Part shown: positions 43,130-56,097 of the stretch, one piece after another
Position numbering within the stretch: the stretch's first letter is position 1
How the letters are laid out: every line of letters starts with the position of its first letter
Source of the DNA: Costus lasius
Taxonomy: Eukaryota; Streptophyta; Magnoliopsida; Zingiberales; Costaceae
NCBI GenBank assembly: GCA_027563935.2
Contig: CM050453.2
Location: 86,836,665 to 86,900,664 of the forward strand
DNA length: 64,000 nt
Direction: 5' to 3'
Position numbers and translations under genes: made by a program
The notes under the pieces: generated by a model
Seen by the model: the letters and a program-made list of their open reading frames with translations, nothing else
Databases searched by the model: none
Told to the model about the DNA's origin: nothing

Positions 43130-44060
43130 CCAAGTGGGATGGATAACATAAGTATAACAATATTTTAATATCCAGGAGATAGATGAAGAGTATAAGGTTC
43201 TAATGGCCTTTTAAAGCATGGAAGGTCAGGCGAGTCATTGGTTTAGATGGATAAACCAGAGAATTCCCAACCTCACCTAAGAAATAATGAAAGAGGAAAT
43301 GTTGCAAAGTTATAACGAATTTTCAGCCACGATTACATATGAGTGTTTGACAACTCTTGTGGAAGGACACATTACAGTTATGAAGTATGTGATGGCATAT
43401 GAGGAGAATCTCACAAATACATTGAACAACAATATGAGATTCTTTTTGAAGGTATTAAATTCGCACATCACCGGGTGCGAGCCTTTTTCCCACCGACATC
43501 ATGTGAGCCATAACACTTACCTCATTGAGAGGGAGATGATAAGGAGAGGCACACTAAAGGGGCAAGCAGGAGGCTAAAGAAGTACTAGGCAAAAGCCAAT
43601 CGGGTTATGGAAACTACTCTTAGGGAGGAAACATTCCTTCGTATCCAATATTATCAGATTCACTTTTAGGGACCCTTCAATCCATAGTATTCCCCAACCA
43701 AGGAGAAATATCAACATCATCTCTAGTACCATGATACATGAGGGAAGAGGAGATGGCCCATCTCGTATAGGTTCTAAAGAAGTGGAAAAGTAGCGCAACC
43801 CTGTGGGAGGGTCAAGTAGTAGCGAACGTATGGGGAGAGGTGGGGGCAAATCTTGTCCAACCAAGACTACATCAACAAAAGAGAATAGGGGTTGTGTTTC
43901 CATTGTGATTAATCTTATCATCTAATGCAGTAATATGGGAAGAGGGGCAACGAATCTTGTCCTACCAAGACTACATCAACAAAAGAGAATAGGAGTTGTA
44001 TTTCTACTGTGATCAACCTTATCATCCAATGTATCCATATGGGAACAAGATCCTCCATCT
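43130..44060 (+). pseudogene. Degenerate gypsy gag with a duplicated zinc-knuckle segment
   Basis: Around 43200-43330 the plus strand retains traces of a gag capsid, including a 'GQASHWFRW'-like segment and 'IPNLT', then the open frame 43287-43577. At 43851 and 43955 a 104-base segment is tandemly duplicated. It encodes in one frame 'YCDQPYHPMYPYG', a worn version of the CX2CX4HX4C knuckle of gypsy gag. Stops are frequent. Confidence 0.55.
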
Positions 44061-44394
44061 GATTTTTCTCACATAGGAAGAAGACATAGAAAGGCCCAAA
44101 GGAGCGGCATAGGACATTGAAGCGACATCAGCCCTCGGTTTTGAGTTGTGAAAATAACTTCCTAAGAGGTCAAATAGCCTTAGAAACAAGGTTGTACTTC
44201 ATGAGGGGGCAATGTCAAAAGCCCAACTCTATTAGTAATAAAGCCGGTCCAAGTGAGTAGGTTAGATCGGTTCATGAGAATAGGAGAGTAGTATGTATTA
44301 GAGTTTGGGGATTAGAGAGTTATTTTCTTCTTTTTCTTTGGGCATGCATATGGCGCGATCTACTCGGATCTCTGGCTAAGGAATAATTGTATCA

Positions 44395-45328
44395 TGTACA
44401 CTACATCATGTGGTAGTTGGTTGAAACATCTATCGACTAGGATGATGACCTTAGGGTTATAGTAGATGAGAAAGTTGATGATACTCACCCAAGTTGGCTT
44501 AGTTTATATGTTGCACACAAGTTATTAAGATTGGGATCCTGCTCAGGAATGATAAAGATTTCACATGATTGAAACTTAAGATCGGATTATAGAATCCTAA
44601 GATCATATTGAAAGGCCAAAAATATAATTGTTAAAAAGTATATCAATATAAGAATAATATGGATATTTTAACAAATAGCGAGCAATAGAAAATAATAAAT
44701 GTCTATAATGCATCTACTATCAAGACACTTCTATTTTGTAACCATTATATATTTTTGCAATCGTTCATATATAATAAATATAAAAAAGGACATTTACTAT
44801 GTTAAAATCAAATAATCAAACAAATTAGATAAGTATTTAGTATAATTTATCTAATGCATCAACAATTAATATTACTTATTGCACAACTGCAAGATGAAGG
44901 CAATGAAGGTAAATAAAGCCGATGAAGATGAGTTCATAAAATGGAAAATGAAGTGTAATGAACTCTTGAAGACGGTTATATTAATGAATTAAAGCCAACT
45001 TATAAAGACATAAAATGACTAAGAAAAAATGAGGGGTACAACAACAAAAAGGGTAAAAATGATAACAAGAATAATGAAATAAAAAAAAAGCATAAATTAC
45101 TCCTTATAATAGTTGAAGAATCAAATATTCAAAGTCAATTCATCAAACATTCATCAAAATTGTTCATTAAATCATTTGCCTACGCGTTTAACAAAGATGT
45201 TTGTCATAGCTATTTGTCGAGATAGTGAATCAAAGAAAGAATTTAATAGAAGATAAGCTAGCATTAATGTTTAAGTATTGTTGGTCAATATAAGCTATGA
45301 TGAATATGACAAGTGAATGAAATAATTA

Positions 45329-45362
<34 letters not shown>

Positions 45363-47990
45363 TAAATAACTTAGAGCTCAGGTTAGCATTTAGCAAGTTA
45401 CCAAGTTGGAAGTAAATGAATTTCATATTCACCTATATTTTAGAAATGAAATAGATAAGAGGATCTGAGTTCTTACAAGTGGGATAAGAGATTCTACTAC
45501 GCATACATCCACTTAAGATTTTACTCACATTCTGAATCATTTAATCTATTTTGGGTCTTTTTTGGAGTTAAATGAATTTGACATTCACCTACGTTGCAGA
45601 AACAAAATGGACCACAGGATTGGAGTTCTTACAAATGGGTGGGAGATTCTACCATTCCTACATCCATTAAAATTCTACTCACGTTCTAAATCATTTAGTC
45701 TAATTTGGGTCATAGGATTGTAAAATCTAGAACATTGGTTGCATATCAAAGTTTTAAATCATATAGTCTAATTTAGTTCTTGATTGACTTTTCATGCTCT
45801 AGATCAACACACACCATCCTTTAACTTCATCATGATTCATGATGATAGTAACTTGCAACCTAAGATATTTAAGTTTAGATCTTTATTCTAAATTCTTGAA
45901 CCTTGGATATCATTATAGGATATAAGTTGCTCATATTTATGAGAAAGAATGTGATTGAAATGAATTCATTTTGATTTCATTAAAATGATGTTCATCTTCT
46001 CTGTTTTTGTAGAGTCTTCAATGCATCCATCCTTGCTTATGTGCTTGGGATGGTTAAGCTATCAGTCCAAATCAATATCGATTAGGTTGCCCATTCTTTA
46101 TATGAATCAAAAGAAGTCTCAAACGACATTACATCCTTAGGAAGGGTGAGCCTAGCTAGTTGCGACTCTAAGGACACTAGCACTCCTACTCACAATCGGT
46201 GTGACAAAGATAGATCCTCAATACACCTGCATTGTTGTTATCACTCTTGGCCTCATAGTGAGGTTATTCAACATAACACATTAAGAAAGCTTGTTAGGAT
46301 TTTTTAAAGGCATATTGAGACTTCTCACAAAGCAACCTCCAGGTAATTGTCTTCACAACATCTCTACGTGCCTTATGTTTAACATCTACAGGTTCATATG
46401 CTACAGCCTTCAATTATATTAATGATTTTGTACAAATCTACTTCATCTCTGATTCCCTACTAGACTTCTTGGGAAATTTTACTACACTATGCAATATCTA
46501 GGTGGCAACCGACAAAATGTTACTTCTTATAGTTGATGTTTTAACACTAATAATGATTTTGCAAGGAATATATTTCTAATGATGATGAATGTTTGTCACT
46601 TTGCAACTATGTTTCGCACATGAGATCAACATTTTAGCTTTATGAGTCATAGTATAATAACGATACCAAAAAGAAATCCAAAGAGTTTGATATATTCAGA
46701 GAGTTTAAGGAGGTTTAAGAAATGAGAAGCAATGTGCTTGGAATGAGGGTATTATAGAGTTTAAATAGGATAATATCCCTTAGCAACAACTCTAGATGAC
46801 CAAAAAATAATTGTTGTTATTGTAACAATAAGAAGATAATAGTATGTCAATAACACTAACATATGGTACTATACTACCATATCCTAGTAGCGGACACTAA
46901 TCAATATCACCAATACAATAAAATAGCCTTGCCTAGACTTAGGTTGCTTTGTGTCTTTCTCTCCCTTTGGACCAATACAATTTAAGCTTATTATTAAGTT
47001 TAGATCAAGGTTTAAAATCTTAGTCCCTATAGATGTCTAGTCCTGTTTCAGACCAGTACATACATTACATACTGACTTTTAAAACTATGGTTTAGACTAA
47101 TATTCAAAACTTTGTCTTGTTGTAGATTTCCCTTTTAGATTCAAAAAATTTAGATAAGTGGACCTTTGTACAGTTTGTTTCAATTTTGGTACCACATAGA
47201 TGGAGGAAAGTCTCACTTTACGACTATACTTTATAATTTCATTTAGTTACTTCCTAATGCCCATAAAAGTTTGTATATATTGAAAAACCATTAATGTTTT
47301 AGTCATGTGCCTACCGCTAACGGAAATTGGCAACTAGTGATGATTAAGATACGGTTATGATAATAACCTTCACTGCTGACACTATTACTACTATTTGGTG
47401 CCTTCACCTTGGAATACATGGAAGCAAACTGCTACTTAACGAGACAAAAAGTGCAAACTGGGCCTTTTTAAAATAGACAACAAACCAAAACAATACAGGC
47501 AAAGTGAATCAACCCCCTAACAAAAAAAATGAAAAGAAATATCAAAAAAAAATTCTATTAAATATCAGTAGGCAAAACCTCCGGGATGCCTCATAGGCGA
47601 ACAGAATCGGTCACAACTACACAAGCATAGAAAAGAAAACATAAAAAAAAAAAAATATGATAATTGATTGTACAAGGAAAAAAGAAACAAATATGATCAA
47701 ATTTCTACAGGGAGGAAAGAGAAGAGAAACACAAAAAGAACACGCAATTTCATCTCTTGTGTACAATTCTGGAAGAAGGGGATCGGAAGAGTTTTAACCT
47801 TATTCTGTTAGAAAACATTGTGATTGGGTTTATCAGTTTGCAAAAAAGCTGATGGTTTTTTGTCCATAATAAACATTGAAAGAGATAACATTAACCAGAC
47901 TACACATACCCACCAGAATATTAAAAAAATATATATATGGTAAAAGAAGCCTCCGATCACTAAAATGGTCGACAAAGAAACCATCAAACC
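44395..47990. other. AT-rich intergenic DNA with small repeats
   Basis: No gene is supported. A (TTA)n microsatellite lies at about 45328-45362. A 156-base tandem duplication follows (45415-45570 and 45571-45714), with 'gagattctac' and 'tcatttaatctaatttgggtc'-like ends in both copies. The rest is simple AT-rich sequence. Confidence 0.5.
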
Positions 47991-48001
47991 AAGGAAGAGA
48001 A

Positions 48002-48121
48002 CAAACCTCGCCTCGTCCAGATTCAATCAAGGATTCCTGTATGTGCGACGAAATATCAAGCCAACCTCGCCTCGTCCAGATTCAATCAAGGATTCCTGTA
48101 TGTGCGACGAAATATCAAGCC
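48002..48121. repeat. Exact 59-base tandem duplication
   Basis: The unit starting AACCTCGCCTCGTCCAGATT at 48004 is repeated at 48063 without a mismatch that I can see. The duplication is recent, or conserved by recombination. It lies in a short GC-richer island (about 47950-48250) that also has 'ataaaccctagccgcag'. It could be the edge of an undetected gene or noncoding RNA, but no frame supports a protein. Confidence 0.9.
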
Positions 48122-48249
48122 CCGAATTGGCAAAAGGAAACTTAGCGAGCAGAGCAGGAGAGGGCGTAAAAAAAAATAATGTTCTTATAGTATAAATATG
48201 ATGAAGAATATTCCGCCTCGATAAACCCTAGCCGCAGAGTGAATCCAGC

Positions 48250-51200
48250 ATCCAGACATGGCCAACCACAACAATTTGTTTTTTTTTTTCAAAGATAAAT
48301 TATCTATAATTTAGGGTTTGCCTTTTTTTTTCAAAGATAAATTACAATTTGTTTTCCAAAACACATCACCGCTGCTAACGAACAAGATTAGAAATTTTAA
48401 AAAAGATTGATTTTTTTTCATATTTCTTCTTCTAAATTGGGAAATGTATCATGAGCTCTTAATTAGAGAAAAATAAACCGCAAGGACAACCAAACCAGTC
48501 TTGACTTTATGGAAAAAAACTGACCTAATTTACAAAGTAGCTTAAGATTAAGTATAGATTTTTAAAACTCACTTTAAAGTGTATTTTCTTGAACACAAAA
48601 CTGAAAGGAAAGACAAAAAACACAATAAATATAGACGTAAAATGCTACTATATTCAATAAATTTTTTTTATATTTTTTAATTTTTCGTCCAAAAATCACA
48701 ACCTTCATGAATCATACTAACTTTGTCTTATATAATTATTTAACTACCTCTTATCAAAATTAAAAACCTTAATTGTCCAATGTGACACCGATTGTAGTTG
48801 TCCAATCACACCCACTTACCTATCATCCACATTCATTGGGGTTGAGGACCGAATCTAGGGATTGTGGTTGTAGTTGGGTTTGACAAAACGCTATCCTCAC
48901 TATTAATTAATTAAGAAAGTAAGTCATAGATTGTATGCGACACTAATATGTATTCTATCCTTAATGTATGTCTATTTATGCACTTAATACAAGTTAACAT
49001 TTGTAAATAGTATAGGCGAGATTTATTAAAGAACGATTAAGAACTTTTTCATTTTTGGCTTAATTGAATTTAAATGCATTTGTGTGCGTAAGATGCCTTT
49101 ATTATTTATGAATCACAATTTGACTTCGAACAAATATAACTTGTTAGCCACAACATAAAAGAATTCACAATTGGATTTTGAATGCCTTTGCATTTATAAC
49201 CATTTAACTTCATACATCACTAGGCATAAGTTCAAACAGATTATTTTTGAAAAAAAAAAGTATATATTTGAAGTATACATCTACATAAATGATAAATATA
49301 TACATATATCAAAACAGTAAATTTTAAATATTTAACATTGCAACCACTAGTTCTTATAGTTAGTTTATCTAAATAATATATTTTTAGGATAACATTCATA
49401 TCAAAGTTAAGTATATTATATCTCCAACCATTTATCGATTGTAGAAACATTCACATAAGAATATCATAAGTGGATTTTTAAATATTTTTTTAATATAGAT
49501 AAATAATTGATGAAGATAAAATTTGATCTCAAAATCTTATTATTAATCCTTGCCACCTAAAATATTTCTATATAACATACAATATTATTATCAATATTAT
49601 AATACAATCTTTCATAACTAAATCCACCATATAGTTTCATCCTATAAAATGTAATCGTAGTGCTGATGAACACTCCGTATAAAATAGTGTCTTTCCTATG
49701 TGATATGATCGCCCAAAAGGTTAGTGAAGACTAGAGGCATCCACAACACCCTCATGTGTAAAGCTTATACCCAATTCCTCCAATATTCATTGATTCTTGC
49801 AACATCATCGATTATTGGTAGTTTTCATTATGCATCCATAACTATCATCCTCCATTTCACCTCACTAAATTCCAACACCACTATTAGTGGAGATCCAATA
49901 ACAATGTGTCACCTCTCTCCTCTCCACCAAGTTATACCTTTTATTGGAAGTTGTCAAGATCAAGTATAATCAATCATTGTGATCAATTTGTGTTACATCA
50001 CTTGTTCATGTGAAAGTTTGGTTTAAAAAACAATAAAAATTATCACTTGGAGGACCTTCGTTCACCAAGAATAAGGTCCTCATCTTAAACCCTTAGGTTT
50101 TAGAATTAAATCTTATGAAACCTAATTTATCCTATAAATCATTATGGATCAATATCCATAATTGAACCTCTTTTATGCCTATGTTATGTCGAGGTAAAAA
50201 AAGTTATAAAATCCAATTAAATTTATTATAATTGATTAGTTAATATATTGGCTAACCATATTCTAAAACAAGAAAAAACATTATTGGCTTATCAAATTAT
50301 TTATCTAGCAGTAAAAAAGATTTAATAAAAGATAAAGACAAAAACATTTGTCATTGTTGGTTATTAGGGGTATTCCGGAAACATTCGGTTATAGTGGTAG
50401 AGTAAAATTTTTTAACAAATAATGACCAATTTACTCAAAATGGTGTCAAACCATTGAGGTTTGAGTATGAGGGGTGGCTTATCATATCTTCCTCTTAGAA
50501 GGTTGTTTTCACATATTCCATTCAATGGTGCCCTGCATTAAGTAGAATGTAATGTAGACCGAAGGTTTAGTAACTAGCAAGTAGGATTAATTATGAATTA
50601 TTAAGGCCATGGTCGAGAATACTATATGACTAATAAAATAAATAACAAATATTATGAATAAAAATATACTTGTTAAATCACTCAAAACAGGATGAAGAGT
50701 TCAACAAGCTATATGTGGAAGAACTAGCCTATCAAAGCTAGAATAGAAAAAAAAAAATCTGCACTATTGATTCAGAAATTTCTGAGATTATACATTTGAA
50801 AATTTATGATGAAAAATCTGTAATCGGTTTTGAAAAGATCCAGTTGTGTATAATGTAGTGGTCGGCCGAATTTGAATTTGGGTAAGGATGGCTCATTTAG
50901 ATTCATCCATGTTTGTACTATTTATAAATATTTGTTTCTGAAAATAAAAGATTCTTAGTCCACGTAGACTGATTTACTGCTGAATCTTACCTATGTTTGT
51001 TCTTACTAAAAATAACTCGAGAGACCAAAACAATGATGTAAGGTTTCGAAACAATATGTTATGGTTAGTGATCTTGTGAGGTATAAAACTGAATCGAACT
51101 GAATTTATCATTTTAGTAAAAAATTTAAACTGATTCCAAATTGATAGAATTGGTTAACCGATTAATTCATGAAAATGAGGCTTGATTATAAGATTTTATT

Positions 51201-52250
51201 ATTAACAACAAACATCTTAACCGATTCAGAAACTAACATCTCTAGAATTGAAAAGTCTGAGTTTCTTTGTAAACCCATTACATTATTATGATCGACAATG
51301 TACTTGTTGTTTCAAAGAAGATTTTGTACTCTGCCAAGCACTACCTTTTGATAGGTGATGCGTCTTTTTCGATAAAGAACAAACTTGTGAGGTTTTATAA
51401 AGTCGTTGACTGGCAAATGGTGCTGTGAGGGCACAGGCCAATGCGTTGAATTCTAAGGCTAAAAAAACCAAGTCTCAAGTCGTAAGCATGAGTCAAACTT
51501 AAAAGCATTCAAAGTTGCACAAGGCGGAAAGTGAATCACACAACGAAACCTCGTGAGACGACGCTGTAGGACCCGCCAAAATCGAGATAAATGCGCACAG
51601 ATGTTGACGAGGATTGACCAAAGTTTCTCATGTTCTTGAGGAAGCATTTGTTTTCTTTTTCTTCTTCTTCAACACATAGTGCTGTTCCTCTAGAATCTTT
51701 CTCAGTTTTGTCAAAACGTTGGGCATGTGACCTTGTTTTCTTTCTGCACATCTTTCAACCTCAACTAAAGTGAATTAGATAAGCAGATTTCTTGCCATAC
51801 ATAAGCATGCATGCATAATCCAACCAAATATTTTAAGATTTGAGGCCAACTCACCGTCTCACCTAATCCACCTTATTACCACACCAATCCCTATCTTTAC
51901 ACCTAATTGCATCTTTTCCTCCGGTGGTTTCGGCTGCTTCTGTTCTGAACGACATCTTTGCAGCTCGCGAATTTAATGCGAAAATATCGCCGCCATTATT
52001 GCCCTTCGAGCTTTCAGACTAAATGACCAATTTGCCCGTGCACTATGTCTAATCTCTTTGAGACCTTGACAGTGCTTTTGCTGCATCTGTAAGGCACAAA
52101 ATTATTGTCTGAAAGATTGAAGAATCAAGGGGCTGAATGTTTTCTCTTCTTCCCACATGGCTACAAGTAAGAATAATTGAGCTCATCGAGGAGATTCAGA
52201 TATTGCTTCTCTCTAATTAATTCAATTTGATTAGAGAGAGGACACGGGAA
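48250..52250. other. AT-rich intergenic DNA upstream of the SD1 receptor kinase
   Basis: No gene, RNA or clear transposon is recognised. Short open frames (49724-49969 plus, 51536-51751 minus) match nothing. The last ~300 bases are the presumed promoter and leader of the kinase at 52297; I saw no unmistakable TATA box. Confidence 0.4.
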
Positions 52251-52296
52251 GAAGGTGGAGCTGAAACAGCAGCAGAAATCCCGGTATCTTAATTAT

Positions 52297-55200
52297 ATGT
52301 CTCTTCTGATGGTTGTTGCTGCTGGCTATAGCAGCGCCAATACCGGTCGCTTCCTCTGCCCTCTTCTCATCTTGCTTGCGAGCTTCGCTCCTCTGCTTTC
52401 GCGCGCCGCGTACACGATCAGTCCCGGCGAATCCCTGCGCGATGGGGAGAAGCTCATCTCGGCCAATGAAGTCTTCGAGCTCGGATTCTTTAGCCCCGGC
52501 AACTCCGCCAACCGCTACGTCGGCATCTGGTACCATAATTTCTCCACCAACACCGTTCTCTGGGTCGCCAATCGCCAAAACCCCGTCAAGAACTTGTCCG
52601 GCACCCTCACCATCGCCGCCAACGGCAGCCTAGTCATCCTCGACGCCTCCTCCACCATCCTCTGGTCGTCCAACACCTCGTCGGCATTCAATAACGAGTC
52701 CCTGGTGCAGCTCACGGACTCAGGCAACTTGGTCCTCAATCACTCCGGCGCCACCGCGTGGCAGAGTTTCGACCACCCGTGCGATACCTACATGCCCGGC
52801 ATGAAGGTCGGGCTCAACCTGCTCACAAAGGAAAACCAGGAGATTACCTCGTGGACGAGCCCCGACGACCCTGCCCCGGGCAACTTCTCCCTGAGCATGG
52901 ACCCGCGGGGGTCGACTCAGATCTTCATGTGGGAACGCGGGAAGCCGCGGTGGCGGTCGGGGCGGTGGAACGGGCAGGTGTTCATCGGGATACAGAACAT
53001 GGTGGCTCAGTACATTTACGGGTTCAAGCTCAACAACTTCGTGCAGGAGGGCCGGATGTACTTCTACTACGATCAGTTCAACAGCTCGCACCGGTACGTG
53101 CTGTCGTGGGATGGAATCGAGAGGCACATGGTGTGGAAGAATGACACCAGCGAGTGGTTCCAGTATTGGGCGCAGCCGCTGACCCCGTGCGATTTCTACA
53201 ACACATGCGGCATGAACGCGGGCTGCACCGACGAGGCCGCTCCCGCTCCCATCTGTAGCTGCTTGATGGGGTTTGTGCCGGCTGTGAGCGAGGAGTGGGA
53301 GAGTGGAAATTGGTCGAGCGGGTGCATTAGGAGGATGGCTTTGGGTTGCACCGCAAACGATGATGGGGGAGGGGACGGGTTTCGGCCACTGACGGGGGTG
53401 AAATTGCCAGACCTGTCGGATTGGTTCAACGATGTGCAGGACTCCGACGGGTGCCACGACAGGTGTTTGATGAATTGCTCGTGTAAGGCGTATGCGTATG
53501 TGACCGGCATTGGGTGCTTGGCGTGGGGGCTGGATTTACTAGACATTCACATCTTCTCCAGCGGCGGGAATGACTTGTTTGTCAGGCTCGCCGGCGATGA
53601 GTTGAGTGAGTCTCTCTCTCTCGTACACACACATAAAACAGAATTTTACTGCAGATTTTGCTGGTCATTTGCATGAAACTTGATTCTTTTTTGCAGAAAA
53701 CAGCAGCAATAGTGGGTCTGTCATCATCATCGTCGTCGTAGTTGCTTCAGCAGTGATATTTCTCTTGGGTTCTCTCTTCCTGTTATGGAAGTGCAGGAAA
53801 AGAATTAAAGGTATGCATTACAATTACTTGTTTTACCCGATGCATCATGACTAATATAAAATTGATACCATACTCATTGGGACAGATCGATTACTGAAGC
53901 CAATAAATGGAGAAAGAGCGTCTACATATTCGAGTTTCAGTAGAGACAGGGGTGGCTCAGGGTCTCTCAGACTCAACGATGAGAGTAATGATGCAGAGTT
54001 GTCGGAATTGCAATTGTGGAACTTCGACACTGTACTCATTGCAACCAAGGAATTTTCAGAATCAGAACTGATTGGTGAAGGTGGATTTGGTCCCGTGTAC
54101 AAGGTACAATAAGTCTCATCTTGTCTTTTTTTTTATATTTTGAGTCACATTGCCATTGATTGATCAATTCTTTGCATGGGCACAGGGAGTGCTTCCTGGA
54201 AGTCAGGAAATAGCAGTAAAAAGACTATCTAGGAGCTCAGGCCAAGGCATTGAGGAGTTCAAGAACGAGGTCAGGTTGATCTCCAAGCTACAGCACAGGA
54301 ATCTTGTGAGGCTCTTGGGTTGTTGCATCCATGAGCAGGAAAAGATCCTCATCTATGAATACATGCCCAACAAAAGCTTAGATGCCTTGCTTTATGGTCA
54401 GCATAACTAGATCTCCATCAAGTTCACTTTTTTAATCATGCACATAAAACAATCATCAAGACTTTGCAGATTCAGTAAAGAAAAAACTTCTTGACTGGGA
54501 AACAAGATACAAAATCATCGAAGGGATTGCTAGAGGGCTACTGTATCTCCACAGAGATTCGAGGCTCCGAATAATTCATCGCGATCTAAAGGCAAGCAAT
54601 ATTTTGCTCGACGAAGAGATGAAACCGAAAATCTCCGACTTTGGAATGGCAAGGATATTTGGAAATTATGATGAGACTGCTACAAATCGGGTCGTTGGAA
54701 CATTGTAAGTGCTCTAATCATGCATACTCTGATGATCAATCATGATTGAACCAAATATCTTCCTTCTCATCCTGTGGCAATGGCAATTGCTTCACTGCAG
54801 TGGTTATATGGCTCCTGAGTATGCAATGCAAGGGCTTTTCTCAGTGAAGTCCGACGCATACAGCTTTGGGGTTCTAGTACTTGAAATTATCAGTGGAAAA
54901 AGATGCAATTCATACCTGCATCCAGAGTTGGGCACAAGCCTCATAGCCACAGTAAGCCATTCAACGATTACATAAATACTTGCTCTGCTTGATTTAATTT
55001 GGGGTCATCTGAGACTGGTATTGCAACACAGGCTTGGAAGCTCTGGAACGAGGACAGAGTGAGGGAAATTGTGGATCCGGCGGTGCTTGATTCATGTGTG
55101 AGCAAACAGCTGCAGAGGTGCGTGAATATAGGGCTCTTGTGTGTGCAGGATCGTCCTGTTGATCGACCGAGCATGGCCTCTGTTGTCGTGATGTTGGAGA

Positions 55201-55337
55201 GCGAGACTCCAGCTCCAGCTATTCCTAGGCAGCCGACTTTCACTACACACAGGAGCTTCAGCGAGACTGAATCATCAACTATAGAGCTAAACGCTATATC
55301 AGCGAATGCTTCAATCACTATGCTGACAGGAAGATAG
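52297..55337 (+). CDS. G-type lectin S-receptor-like Ser/Thr protein kinase (SD1 type)
   Basis: Seven exons join in frame with GT-AG introns: 52297-53605, 53697-53810, 53886-54103, 54186-54396, 54470-54704, 54801-54951, 55032-55337; 847 aa plus stop. Exon 1 encodes a signal peptide, bulb-type lectin (with '[10 protein letters not shown]'), S-locus glycoprotein region ('[18 protein letters not shown]'), EGF-like cysteines and PAN domain ('[12 protein letters not shown]'). Exon 2 carries the transmembrane helix. Exons 3-7 carry the kinase: glycine loop [11 protein letters not shown] across the exon 3/4 junction, AVKRL lysine, HRDLKASN in exon 5 (RD type), DFG, and APEY in exon 6. The seven-exon layout is typical for SD1 receptors (the Arabidopsis B120/RKS1 group). 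ATG 52297 is the first in frame after a leader; 52309 is an alternative. Exon 1 is strikingly GC-rich, as in monocot genes. Likely role: plasma-membrane perception of an unknown ligand. Confidence 0.93.
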
Positions 55338-55637
55338 AGACACTTTTTATGTTCTTTGTGCTTAAGATGTGTTTCAGCTGGCAACTTGAGCAATCAAATA
55401 GATGTTGACCCTGTCTTCTTGTAATATAGTAAAATTTGGAATACTATGATTTGAGAATTTGAGAAGATCATTTTTTTTGCCTCTGTATTTCTATTGCTTG
55501 AGAAGGTTATGCAAAGAAGATTCTGTTTATGGAGTCTGCAACCGCAGCTCATCTGAATAATACTACTAGGAGAATTTTATATTATATAGAGGGACTCTTA
55601 ATTAAAAAAATAATTATACATTATAGGTCATGCATAG

Positions 55638-56097
55638 TGTGATGCTCTCGGGATTTAGCACAAATCCCAGAGTACACCGAGATGGAGCGATAGCGGGACC
55701 TTTCGTCATCAACCGTGTTGGACGACTCGGGCGTGCGATCGTGTCACTGAGGTTGACACAAGTCTATAGGGCGAGGTTCGAGTCAAACCACGGAGTGTAG
55801 GTTCACACATGGATGTGGGTTTCCGGCTCGACCCATAGACCCTGGACCCTCTCGCGCGAGCTTGCGAGCATGCACAATGGAGGGGGTCGACCGTGGGCGA
55901 TTCTGAGGTCTAATCAGCCCCAAACTGGGACTGAACGATCCTTCCAGAACCAGTTCAGCCAGTTCACGTGAATCATCGCGCGCGGAAGAGGGGATTTTCC
56001 CCTGTTCTTCACCTGCGTCGTGTGCGACGCCGTCTGCCTATTGTATCCCAACAAGTAGCTAGACAAAAACCTGTCTCTGGTGTTGCCACCAAAAACT
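55638..56097. repeat. GC-rich repeat fragment downstream of the SD1 kinase
   Basis: Starts abruptly with TGTGATGCTCTCGGGATTTA, LTR-like on the plus strand, and runs to the LTR edge at 56098. Alternatively its right part (about 56040-56097) is the primer-binding and leader region that follows the minus-strand LTR: the minus strand there reads 'agtttttggtggcaacacca', which resembles the conserved TTTTTGGCGCCGTTGCC region after Tat/Athila LTRs. No protein frame is credible. Confidence 0.45.

Larger units (their letters stand above)
41781..44394 (+). mobile_element. Decayed small gypsy-like LTR element
   Basis: The LTRs are short: 41781-41977 (about 197 bases) and 44213-44394 (about 182 bases). 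They share 'agcccaactctaatagtaat', 'gtagtatgtattagagttt' and 'ttggcttaaaaataat' in order, with many differences. The 3' LTR is preceded by a polypurine-like GAGGGGGCAA and starts TGTCAAAAGCCC. The flanking 5-mers TGTGC (left) and TGTAC (right) could be a mutated target-site duplication. The inside carries a degenerate gag with a zinc-knuckle-like region. A hAT-type MITE is inserted at 42094-42517. No pol was seen. Confidence 0.7.

Noticed and set aside
47808..48030. Hydrophobic 65-72-aa minus frames as small membrane proteins
   Set aside because: Two overlapping frames of similar hydrophobicity in AT-rich DNA, with no conserved motif and no supporting context.
52231..52578. Frames antisense to or shifted from the SD1 kinase (also 52720-53457 minus)
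   Set aside because: Shadows of the GC-rich first exon; the sense frame has complete lectin, S-locus and PAN motifs.
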